Below, piece by piece: positions 27,126 through 34,851 of a DNA stretch of 45,261 nucleotides (its first letter is position 1; every line of letters begins with the position of its first letter). A program made the translations under genes and the position numbers. The notes beneath the pieces were generated by a model, which searched no databases, had not been told where the DNA came from, and saw only the letters and a list, made by a program, of their open reading frames with translations. The stretch is taken from positions 1 through 45,261 of the forward strand of contig NZ_WMBA01000063.1 in the NCBI RefSeq assembly GCF_009707865.1, in the 5' to 3' direction. The DNA is from Amycolatopsis pithecellobii. GTDB taxonomy: Bacteria > Actinomycetota > Actinomycetes > Mycobacteriales > Pseudonocardiaceae.

Positions 27126-27937
27126 GTCAGCGCCGTCGCCAGCGCGCGGCGTACCGCCCGGTTGGTGGACAGGTCGAACCCGGTCAGCGAGCCGAACGTG
27201 CGGCGGATCTTGCCCTGCAGCGCGTCGAGTTCTCCCCCGTCCGCGACCGTGTCGAGGAACAGCTCGAACCCGGTGTCGATGGTTTCGCTTTCGGCGAGCT
27301 CGTCGAGCCCCGCCTTGAACACCCCGACCGGATGCTTGATCTTGTCGTCCGCGGTGTAGAAGTACAGCGTTTCCAGCACGGACGGCACTTCGTCCGGGTG
27401 CTCCTGGAGCCGTTTCGCCGCGAAGTGCCGGAATTCCCGCGCGTGCCCGGCCTCGTCCCGGCTGGCCCGCAGCAGCAGGTCCTTGAGCACCGGCTCGTCC
27501 ACCCACGCCGACACCGCGCGGTACACGTGGTTGACGGTCAGCTCGGAGATGATGTTGGTGGCGAGCGTCGCCGACGGGGTGGTGCCCGGGTCGTACGGCG
27601 CGCGCATCGCGGCGACCGCACGGTTGTCCACCTTCTCCCCCACGGCCTGCAGCCACGAGGTGAACGCGTAGTGGTGCTGCACCTCCTGGTAGCCCCAGAT
27701 CACCGCGAACGCGGAAAAGTCGTAGTCGTCGGCGAACTCGTTGAGGAACCCGTGCACCGCGGCGATCACGTTGGACTCGCCCATCACCGCGCTCTTCACG
27801 AGCGTGACGTACTCGGGTTTCACCAGAGTCGCGTCGACTTCCTCAAGCGGTACCGTGGCCAGCCGCCAGTGATTGCGGTCGTAGTGCCGGAACACACCGA
27901 GGCTGTGCATCTGGTCCATGTCCGGTGCGGTGGTCAT
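27122..27937 (-). CDS. Ferritin-like diiron oxidase/acyl-ACP desaturase-like protein, cassette B first copy
   Basis: 271 residues from the ATG at 27937. GGGAGAG precedes it, and the start overlaps the FAAL stop. The metal-ligand pattern is Glu54 (in MGESN), Glu85xxHis88 (in EVQHH), Glu132 (SELTVNHVY) and Glu162xxHis165 (in DEAGH), as in the acyl-ACP desaturase/AurF-like superfamily. It is helical and soluble. It would oxidise the chain on the ACP at 26461. It differs considerably from the 24715 copy, so the pair could act at different positions or give different outcomes. Confidence 0.8.
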   Translation of the reverse strand: MTTAPDMDQMHSLGVFRHYDRNHWRLATVPLEEVDATLVKPEYVTLVKSAVMGESNVIAAVHGFLNEFADDYDFSAFAVIWGYQEVQHHYAFTSWLQAVGEKVDNRAVAAMRAPYDPGTTPSATLATNIISELTVNHVYRAVSAWVDEPVLKDLLLRASRDEAGHAREFRHFAAKRLQEHPDEVPSVLETLYFYTADDKIKHPVGVFKAGLDELAESETIDTGFELFLDTVADGGELDALQGKIRRTFGSLTGFDLSTNRAVRRALATALT

Positions 27938-29523
27938 GTGCTCTCCCTTTTGTACCGCTCCCGCATGCCGAGCCGCTGGAGCTTGCCGCTGGTGGTCCGG
28001 GGAATGGTGCGCGCCGGGACAAGCTTGACGTCCAAACCGGACAGTCCGAGCTCGACCGAGCAGCGGCCGGCGATGTCGTCGGTCAGCCGCTGACGTTCGC
28101 CGGCGTCGCGCAACGCGGTCTCGGCGCACACGATGATCCGCTCGTCGTCGACGAACGCGACACACCGTCCTTTGTAGACCCCCGGCACGAGCTGCGCGAT
28201 CGCCTCGACGTCGAGCGGGTACACGTTCTCGCCCCGCACGGTGATCATTTCCTTGCTACGGCCGGTGAAGAACAGCTGCCCGTCCCGCAGGTAGCCGAGG
28301 TCGCCGGTGCGCAGCCAGCCATCCTGGGTGAAGGGTCCGTCGGGCCGGCCGAGATAGCCGCTGGTGACCGCGGGGCCGGTCACTTCGATCTCCCCGACTT
28401 CGCCGTCCGGCCGCCCGCCGCCGATCCGCACGCACATCCCCGGCACCGCGTGACCCAGCCCGACGATTCCGCGGGCACCAGGGCCTTCCGCGCGGGGAAG
28501 CGCTTTCCCGGTGGCGGCGAGCACGGCGCGGTCCACCCATTCGCACACCGGCTCGCGGTCCAGCGGCGGCAAGGTCGCGACCAGTGTCGCCTCGGCGAGG
28601 CCGTAGGCCGGGGTCATCGCCTCCGGACGGAAACCGGCGCCCGCGAAGCGATCGATGAACGCGCGCAGCGAGCGGACCGAAATGGACTCGGCGCCGTTGA
28701 ACGCGACCCGCCAGTGCGCCATGTCCAGTTCGCGGTCTTCCGGCACGGTGGCCAGCAGGTAGTCGTAACCGAAGTTCGGCATCGCGCAGATCGTCGCACC
28801 CGTGGCCAGGAACTGGCCCAGCCATCCGGCGGGGCTCTTCACGAAGGTGACCGGCGACCACACGGTGACCGGAATCCCGTTGAACAGCCCGGTGAGCGTG
28901 CCGAACAACCCCATGTCGTGGAACAACGGCAGCCAGCTGCCCCACGCGTCGGCATCGGTGATCTTGATCGCCGCGGTGATGGAATCCGCGCAGGACAACA
29001 CGTTCGCGTGGGTCAGCACCACACCCTTCGGTGCCGCTGTGCTGCCCGACGTGAACTGGAGGATGGCGGTGTGGTTCTCCGTCGCACCCGGCAACGGCGC
29101 GAGTTCGTGCCGGGCGAGGTCGGCGGCATCGAAGGCCCGCACGCCGGTGAGCCGGTCGGTCACCGCGTGCAGCTTCGGCACGGTGACGAGGTGTGTCATC
29201 CTCGCTCTGTCCACAATGGCCTGAGTACGGCGCAGGTAGCCGTCGAGATCACGCATGCCCATCGGCAACGGCAGCGGGCAGGCGGCGGCGCCGAGCCGCC
29301 CCGCGGCCAGCACACCCTGCAGGAAGGCGGCGGAATTCGGGGCGAGCACACCGATCGCGTCGCCCATCACGGCACCGGCAGCGGCCAGCCCCGCCGCCAT
29401 CCGCCGCGACGAGTCCCGTAGTTGCGCGTACGTCAGGGTTTCCTGCTCGCCCGGCAACGAAATGACCTGATCCGGGTGGCGATCGGCGGCCTCGTCGAAC
29501 CGGCCCGGCACCGTCTGCTTCAC
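27934..29523 (-). CDS. Fatty acyl-AMP ligase (FAAL), cassette B
   Basis: 529 residues from the GTG at 29523, preceded by GTGAGG. LQFTSGSTAAPKG is the phosphate loop, SWLPLFHDMGLFGTL and VAFNGAES are FAAL features, then AYGLAEATLVAT, RTGDLG and GRSKEMITVRGENVYP. It would adenylate a fatty acid and load the ACP at 26461. It has the same class marks as the FAAL at 19589 but clearly different sequence, so the two could select different chain lengths. It heads the tight ATGA-coupled part of cassette B. Confidence 0.93.
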   Translation of the reverse strand: MKQTVPGRFDEAADRHPDQVISLPGEQETLTYAQLRDSSRRMAAGLAAAGAVMGDAIGVLAPNSAAFLQGVLAAGRLGAAACPLPLPMGMRDLDGYLRRTQAIVDRARMTHLVTVPKLHAVTDRLTGVRAFDAADLARHELAPLPGATENHTAILQFTSGSTAAPKGVVLTHANVLSCADSITAAIKITDADAWGSWLPLFHDMGLFGTLTGLFNGIPVTVWSPVTFVKSPAGWLGQFLATGATICAMPNFGYDYLLATVPEDRELDMAHWRVAFNGAESISVRSLRAFIDRFAGAGFRPEAMTPAYGLAEATLVATLPPLDREPVCEWVDRAVLAATGKALPRAEGPGARGIVGLGHAVPGMCVRIGGGRPDGEVGEIEVTGPAVTSGYLGRPDGPFTQDGWLRTGDLGYLRDGQLFFTGRSKEMITVRGENVYPLDVEAIAQLVPGVYKGRCVAFVDDERIIVCAETALRDAGERQRLTDDIAGRCSVELGLSGLDVKLVPARTIPRTTSGKLQRLGMRERYKREST

Positions 29524-29600
29524 GACCTCACCCCCATCGAGTTCCGGCACTGCCAATCTGGCGCACGTGCGGGGCCGAAGGCAACGAAAAACGGCAGCGC

Positions 29601-30383
29601 CTATCGGTCCATCGGGATCGGCGGACGGCGGGCCCGGACGGCGAACAACGCCGGGCCGGTGACCAGATGCGCCCGCGCGCGGCTGAGGGACCACCAGTGC
29701 TCCACCTGCGCGGCCGACATCAGTCCGTTGTGGACGATCCGGTCCTGGAACTGCTCGACCAGCAGCTGCCACGGCAGCCAGGCCTTCTCGTGCCCGGACT
29801 GCGCACCCCGATAATGCGCGGACACGTCGGTGAAGCCGAGGTCCAGGACATCACCGAGGAGGCGGCGGCCATAGGTGGCGTCGAAACCCGTCATGACCTC
29901 GGTCAAGGACGCGATCATCGCGGCGTGCCCGGGTTCCGGCGGTTCGACCTGGCCGGCGTGGGTCCAGTCGACCTCCTCCACCAGCAGCCGGCCACCGGGC
30001 GCGACCGCGGCGGCAAGCCGTTGCAGCGCAAGGGAATGCGGGTGCAGGTGGGCCACGAGCAGCCGCGCGTGCACGAGATCGAACCTGGCGGCCGGGAGGT
30101 CGCCGGTCATCAGGTCGGCGCGCAGCACCTCGGCGGGCGCGGGCAGATCGTCGAGGAACCGCGTGTCCCGGTCGACGGCGAGCACCTCCCCGCCCGTCCC
30201 GACGATCCCGGCGAGCGCCCGCGCGATGGAACCGGTGCCCGCGCCCGCTTCCAGACAGCGGCTTCCCTTGCCGATGCCCAGTTCCCCGATGATCCGCAGC
30301 GTCCCGGGATCCCAGGTGCGGGCCATCGCCTCCAGCCGGTCCCGTTCGCTGGGAAAGCTCTGGTCCAGAATGTAGTTCGGCAC
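29601..30383 (-). CDS. Class I SAM-dependent methyltransferase
   Basis: 260 residues from the GTG at 30383, with GAGGA upstream; longer in-frame starts run into the divergent control region. It opens with YILDQSFPSERDRLEAM, then motif I LEAGAGTGSIARALA, an acidic VLAVDRD, and RFDLVHARLLVAHL. It belongs to the ubiquinone-biosynthesis-like class of small-molecule methyltransferases rather than the cyclopropane class. O- or C-methylation, perhaps of a carboxylate or hydroxyl, is possible. It heads the leftward cassette B, 77 bases before the FAAL, and diverges from the three-P450 operon. Confidence 0.87.
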   Translation of the reverse strand: MPNYILDQSFPSERDRLEAMARTWDPGTLRIIGELGIGKGSRCLEAGAGTGSIARALAGIVGTGGEVLAVDRDTRFLDDLPAPAEVLRADLMTGDLPAARFDLVHARLLVAHLHPHSLALQRLAAAVAPGGRLLVEEVDWTHAGQVEPPEPGHAAMIASLTEVMTGFDATYGRRLLGDVLDLGFTDVSAHYRGAQSGHEKAWLPWQLLVEQFQDRIVHNGLMSAAQVEHWWSLSRARAHLVTGPALFAVRARRPPIPMDR

Positions 30384-30507
30384 CTGTCCTCGGTATCCCG
30401 CCCGCGCCGGGCGGGCAACGACGCCCCGGCCGTTCCTATGGCGGGATTCGACGCTCCGATGAACCCCGCGGCATCGTGATCCGGTCACTACAAAGGACAC
30501 GCCGGCT

Positions 30508-30528
30508 GCTTTCGGCCGGATTGGTCAC
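30508..30528 (+). promoter_or_regulatory. Copy D of the recurrent cluster motif
   Basis: TTCGGCCGGATTGGTCAC lies 24 bases before the GTG of the first P450, in its orientation. Upstream, GTGATCCGGTCAC (30477-30489) forms an opposed half with a CGGATCAC core on the minus strand, facing the methyltransferase. CTACAAAGG just after it resembles a stretch at 5784-5791. The region 30384-30552 is divergent, so a shared operator for both units is plausible. Confidence 0.4.
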
Positions 30529-30552
30529 CGGGCCGAGGAGAGGATCTTCGCC

Positions 30553-31752
30553 GTGTCGGTCGTGTTCGACGCCTTCCATCCCGCTCACCGGTCCAACCCC
30601 TACCCGCGGTTCGCCGCCCTGCGCGAGCACACCGCGCTGTTCCGGCTCAAACCCCGCGTGCACATCGCGACGCGGTACGCCGAGGTTGCCGCCGTGCTGG
30701 CCGATCCGGAGTGGGGGCACGGCTACGACGACGGCATCAACCCGCTGCGGCCCGGGGTCGCACCCGACGACGTGCCCGGCGGGATCGTGCGGATGGACCC
30801 GCCGCAGCACACCCGGGTGCGGGGCCTGGTCAACCGGCCCTTCACCCCGCGCCACACCACGGGATTGCGGCCGCGCGTCGAGCGCCTGGTGACCCGGCTG
30901 CTGGACAAGGCGATCGCGGCCGGTGAAGTGGATCTGATCGAAACCTTCGCCAGGCCGCTGCCGTTCACCATCATCGCCGAACTGCTCGGCATCCCGCGTG
31001 CGGACTACCGGGCCGTGATGGACTGGTCGATGGCGCTCGTGCACGGCACCGACCCGGACATCCTGCAGACCCCCGAACAGCTCGCGCGCCGCGATATCGC
31101 GAAGGCCGAGTTCGAAGCGTACTTCGGCGAACAGATCGACCGGCGCCGCAAGTACCCCCGGCAGGACATGTTCAGTGACATGGCCGCGGCGCTCGAGGAC
31201 GGCCGGGCGAGCGACCTCGAACTGCGGGGCCTGTCGGCAGGCCTGCTGATCGGCGGGTACGAGACCGCGACCGACGTGATCGGCAAGGGAATCGTGGCGC
31301 TGCTGCGCAATCCGGACCAGCTCGAGCTGTGGCGGTCACGGCCGGAACTCGCCTCCTCGGGTACCGACGAGCTGCTCCGCTACGAGCCGCCGGTCCAGTT
31401 CACCCACCGCGTTGCCTTGGCGGACAAGGAACTCGCGGGCCGGACGTTGCCGCGCGGCGAAGGCGTCATGGTCGTGATGGCCGCCGCGAACCGCGATCCG
31501 CAGGTCTACGAGGACCCGGACCGGCTCGACATCACCCGGTTCGCCGGGCAGGCACCGCCGCCGCGGCCGCTGTCGTTCGGCGGTGGCGTCCACTATTGCC
31601 TCGGCTCACATCTCGGGAAGCTGGAAGTGCGGCTCGCGATCGACGCACTGCTGCGCCGCGCACCGGACCTCGCGCCGGCAGGTGAACCCGTGTGGCGGGA
31701 CACGGTCGCCATCCACGGTCTCGACAGCCTGCCGGTGCGGCTGCGCCGATGA
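30553..31752 (+). CDS. Cytochrome P450, first of the three-P450 operon
   Basis: 399 residues. GAGGAGAGG lies upstream of the GTG start. I-helix LLIGGYETATD (the usual AGxET is here GGYET), ExxR in ELLRYEPP, and heme loop FGGGVHYCLGSHLGK with Cys349. The replaced Ala in the I-helix is seen in some bacterial P450s and does not rule out activity. It ends overlapping the second P450 (ATGA). It is presumably a fatty-chain oxidase of the cluster; no electron-transfer partners are encoded nearby. Confidence 0.93.
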   Translation: MSVVFDAFHPAHRSNPYPRFAALREHTALFRLKPRVHIATRYAEVAAVLADPEWGHGYDDGINPLRPGVAPDDVPGGIVRMDPPQHTRVRGLVNRPFTPRHTTGLRPRVERLVTRLLDKAIAAGEVDLIETFARPLPFTIIAELLGIPRADYRAVMDWSMALVHGTDPDILQTPEQLARRDIAKAEFEAYFGEQIDRRRKYPRQDMFSDMAAALEDGRASDLELRGLSAGLLIGGYETATDVIGKGIVALLRNPDQLELWRSRPELASSGTDELLRYEPPVQFTHRVALADKELAGRTLPRGEGVMVVMAAANRDPQVYEDPDRLDITRFAGQAPPPRPLSFGGGVHYCLGSHLGKLEVRLAIDALLRRAPDLAPAGEPVWRDTVAIHGLDSLPVRLRR

Positions 31753-32936
31753 CCACGTTCACCGGCTTCGACTACGAGCACCGCGCGGATCCGTACCCGC
31801 GGTACCGGGCGCTCCGCGAAGCCACGCCGCTGTACCGGCTGCCGGGCGGGATGGCGCTGGTCACCCGCTACCACGACTGTTCGACCGCGCTCAGCGAAAC
31901 GAAATGGGGCCGCGCCGACGCGAACGGGTTCAACCCGTTCGCCCCCGAGGTGCCGCCCGAGCAGCTGCCGTTCCTGTTCCTCGACCCTCCGGACCACACC
32001 CGGCTGCGCGGTCTGGTCGCCAAGGCTTTCACCCCAAGGGTGATCGCCGGGCTGCGCCCGCTCATCGAGTCCACTGTGGCCGAACTGCTCGACGAGGCGC
32101 GGGCCGCCGGCGAGCTGGACCTGGTCGAGTCGTTCGCCTACCCGCTGCCGCTGCGCGTCATCTGCGGTCTGCTCGGCGTGCCCGCACGAGACCGGCCGCT
32201 GTTCGGCGGCTGGTCGAGCGCGCTCGCCCGCGGGCTCGACCCGGGTCCGCTGCTGTCTCCGTCCGAACGCGACACTCGTGCCCGCGCGATGCGGGACGGG
32301 CAGGCGTATTTCCGTGACCTGCTGGCGAAACGACGTGCCGAGCCCGCCGACGATCTGGTGAGCGCACTCGCCGCCGTCGAGGAGCAGGGCGACGTCCTCA
32401 CCGAGCCGGAACTGCTCAACACGTTCGCCTTGCTGCTGTCCGGCGGGTTCGAGACCACCGTGAGCCTGATAGCCAACGGAACCCTTGCGCTGCTGCGGAA
32501 TCCCGGACAGCTCGCGTTGTGGCGGGACACCCCGGGCCTCGCACCACACGCGATCGAGGAACTGGCGCGCTTCGAACCCTCGGTGCAGATCGCGGCACGC
32601 GTCGCACGGGGTCCGCTGAACCTCGCCGGGCACGCGTTCGACAACGGCGACGGAATCGTGCTGCTGCTGGCCTCGGCCAACCGCGACCCGGAGGTGTTCG
32701 AGGATCCCGAACGCCTCGACCTCACCCGTTACACCCGGCCGGCACCCGCACATCTGAGTTTTGCCAAGGGAATCCACTTCTGTCTCGGTGCCGCGCTGGC
32801 ACGGCTGGAGGTGGAGATCGCGCTGGACGCACTCGTGCGGCGCGCACCCCGGCTCGCGCTCGCCGCCGGGGACCTGACCTATCTGCCGAACATCTCCATC
32901 CGCCGGATGCGGGCGCTACCCGTCCGCCTGCGCTGA
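31749..32936 (+). CDS. Cytochrome P450, second of the three-P450 operon
   Basis: 395 residues from the ATG overlapping the previous stop. I-helix LLLSGGFETTVSLIANG, ExxR in EELARFEP, and heme loop FAKGIHFCLGAALAR with Cys345. The first Gly of the heme loop is Ala (FAKG), a variation seen in several actinobacterial P450s. It resembles the P450 half of the next protein more than the others (both share LDPPDHTRLRGLV-like and SLIANG/NLVANG stretches), suggesting tandem duplication. It lies 9 bases before the fusion gene. Confidence 0.93.
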   Translation: MTTFTGFDYEHRADPYPRYRALREATPLYRLPGGMALVTRYHDCSTALSETKWGRADANGFNPFAPEVPPEQLPFLFLDPPDHTRLRGLVAKAFTPRVIAGLRPLIESTVAELLDEARAAGELDLVESFAYPLPLRVICGLLGVPARDRPLFGGWSSALARGLDPGPLLSPSERDTRARAMRDGQAYFRDLLAKRRAEPADDLVSALAAVEEQGDVLTEPELLNTFALLLSGGFETTVSLIANGTLALLRNPGQLALWRDTPGLAPHAIEELARFEPSVQIAARVARGPLNLAGHAFDNGDGIVLLLASANRDPEVFEDPERLDLTRYTRPAPAHLSFAKGIHFCLGAALARLEVEIALDALVRRAPRLALAAGDLTYLPNISIRRMRALPVRLR

Positions 32937-32945
32937 AAGGCCACC

Positions 32946-34631
32946 ATGAGCGAGACCCCACTGACCCCACGGCAGCGCCGGCTGCACGAGCTGAAATCCT
33001 TGGTGGACTACGGAGTCGAGTCCGGGATCGGCGTCGGCCACTCGCTGGGGGTGCTGCTGGAAACCCTCGAAGAGGGCCGGACCGTCTGGACGCTCAAGCC
33101 ATCGCCCGCGACGGCGAACGCACTGTACACAGTGCACGGTGGGGTGATCGCCACGCTGCTGGACACGGCGATGGGCAGCGCCGTCTACACCGCGATCGCC
33201 GACGGGGCGCTGTACACGACGCTGGAGCTGAAGGTCAACTTCATCCGGGCGGTCGCACTCGACGGCGCACAGCTCACCTGCGAGGCGAAGGTGGTACACG
33301 TCGGCAAGCGGACAGCGACGGCCGAGGGCCGGGTCACCGACCCGGACGGGAAGCTCATCGCGCACGGAACCACCACCTGCATGGTGTTCCCACCGGATGG
33401 ACCGTCCACTGCGGACAGTCCGCCGCCACCGAATCCCGGTGCGGCACTGGATGCGCTCGACCCGAAGCACTGGCCGGACCCGTACCCGCGCTACGCCGTG
33501 GCGCGCGAGGCACAGCCGATCATCTCCACCCCGCTGGGCGTGCATCTGGTGACCCGCTACGGCGACTGCGCCGCGGTGCTGCAGGACAACAACTGGAGTC
33601 ACGCGCACGAGGCCGAACTGTTCCATCCCGGCGTCGAGCACGTCGACCTGCCCACGTCGTTCCTGTGGATGGACCCTCCGGACCACACGCGACTGCGCGG
33701 CCTGGTCAGCAAGGCGTTCACGGCCAAGACGATCTCGGCGCTGCGGCCACGGATCGAAGCGCTCGTCAAGGAACTGTTCGACGCGATGGTCACCAAGGGC
33801 GAAGCCGACGTGATCACCTCGCTCGCCTACCCGTTGCCGTTGACGATCATCGCGGAACTGCTCGGCGCACCCGCGCGAGATCATCCGGACCTGCAACGCT
33901 GGTCGCGCGCGCTGGCCCGCGGATTCGACCCGGATCCGTTGCTGCTGCCCGAAGAACGTGACGCGCGCACGCAGGCCGCGCGGGAGTTCGTCGGCTACTT
34001 CCGTGATCTGATCCGGCAACGGCGCGCGGACCCGAAGGACGATTTGATCAGCGCGCTCGCCGCGGTCGAGGAAAAGGGCGACGTGCTCACCGAGGACGAG
34101 ATGCTCGCCACGTGTGTCACGCTGCTGGTCGCCGGGCACGAAACGAGCGTGAACCTCGTCGCGAACGGGCTCCTCGCGTTGATCCGCAACCCCGGCCAGT
34201 ACGAGCTGCTGCGGGCGCAGCCGGATCTCGCGGCGCCCGCCGTCGAGGAGATGCTGCGTTACGACTCACCGGTACACATGACCACGCGGCTGGCGCACGA
34301 GCCGACGACGCTGGCGGGCCACGAATTCGCCGCGGGCGACGGGGTCGTGCTCCTGTTCGGCTCGGCCAACCGTGACCCGGGCGCCTTCGCCGAACCCGAC
34401 CGGTTCGACATCACCCGCTACGCCGGGTCCGCCCCGGTGAACCGGCACCTCACCTTCAGCCTCGGCATCCACTACTGCCTCGGCGCCCCACTGGCGCGGC
34501 TGGAAATGGAGGTCGTGCTGCGCGAACTGGTCAGCCGCGGGCTCACCATGACCATGACGACGGACGAGCCGCCGTACCGCCGCAATCTCGTCCTGCGTGG
34601 TATGGAGCATTTCCCGGTGCGGTTTTCCTAG
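32946..34631 (+). CDS. Hotdog thioesterase-cytochrome P450 fusion
   Basis: 561 residues from an ATG with GAAAGG upstream. Residues about 1-155 are a PaaI-like hotdog domain with VHGGVIATLLDTAMGSAVY and LKVNFIRAV. A Pro-rich linker (about 155-168) follows. Residues about 170-561 are a complete P450 with I-helix LLVAGHETSVNLVANG, ExxR in EMLRYD and heme loop FSLGIHYCLGAPLAR (Cys511). There is one continuous frame with no stop at the joint. Both halves keep their key motifs. A thioesterase joined to a P450 is, to my knowledge, rare; it could release a chain from ACP and oxidise it, or the hotdog could dock acyl-ACP for the P450. Confidence 0.92.
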   Translation: MSETPLTPRQRRLHELKSLVDYGVESGIGVGHSLGVLLETLEEGRTVWTLKPSPATANALYTVHGGVIATLLDTAMGSAVYTAIADGALYTTLELKVNFIRAVALDGAQLTCEAKVVHVGKRTATAEGRVTDPDGKLIAHGTTTCMVFPPDGPSTADSPPPPNPGAALDALDPKHWPDPYPRYAVAREAQPIISTPLGVHLVTRYGDCAAVLQDNNWSHAHEAELFHPGVEHVDLPTSFLWMDPPDHTRLRGLVSKAFTAKTISALRPRIEALVKELFDAMVTKGEADVITSLAYPLPLTIIAELLGAPARDHPDLQRWSRALARGFDPDPLLLPEERDARTQAAREFVGYFRDLIRQRRADPKDDLISALAAVEEKGDVLTEDEMLATCVTLLVAGHETSVNLVANGLLALIRNPGQYELLRAQPDLAAPAVEEMLRYDSPVHMTTRLAHEPTTLAGHEFAAGDGVVLLFGSANRDPGAFAEPDRFDITRYAGSAPVNRHLTFSLGIHYCLGAPLARLEMEVVLRELVSRGLTMTMTTDEPPYRRNLVLRGMEHFPVRFS

Positions 34632-34811
34632 AGACCGTTTCGAATGTGGTTTGCGTGGCGGTGTGGGTGGCGGAACCTCAGGCGGCCCCTCGCTCCGGGA
34701 TCGCCTCCTCATGTATGCCAATACACCACGTCGGCGCTGTCCTCCCGAGGAACCACCTGAGAACCCGCGGCGGTGCGGGTTGACAGCCCACAGCAAGCGG
34801 CTCCGCCGCTT
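34632..34811. terminator. Structured intergenic region with two hairpins and an imperfect inverted repeat
   Basis: The cluster's last P450 gene ends at 34631. An inverted repeat of 16-base arms (34677-34692 and 34746-34761, CTCAGGCGGCCCCTCG against CTCAGGTGGTTCCTCG) has 13 of 16 matches; the three differences would be G-U pairs in minus-strand RNA. Next come two perfect 7-base stems: AACCCGC/GCGGGTT (34762-34781) and AAGCGGC/GCCGCTT (34795-34811). There is no U-tract, but actinobacterial terminators often lack one. Possibly a terminator plus a remnant of a dispersed intergenic element. Confidence 0.5.
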
Positions 34812-34836
34812 ATGGAACTCAAGCTAGCACGGGGGT

Positions 34837-34851
34837 TACCGTGCCGTCATG
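34837..34851 (+). promoter_or_regulatory. Possible leaderless promoter of the Gfo/Idh/MocA gene
   Basis: TACCGT (34837-34842) fits TANNNT and lies 6 bases before the ATG at 34849. No Shine-Dalgarno precedes it. The same arrangement occurs at 37391 and 15620 in this window. Confidence 0.35.

Noticed and set aside
34266..34796. A minus-strand frame across the end of the fusion P450 and the intergenic region
   Set aside because: Its N-terminal half comes from the palindromic intergenic element and the rest is antisense to a firm P450; no coding evidence.
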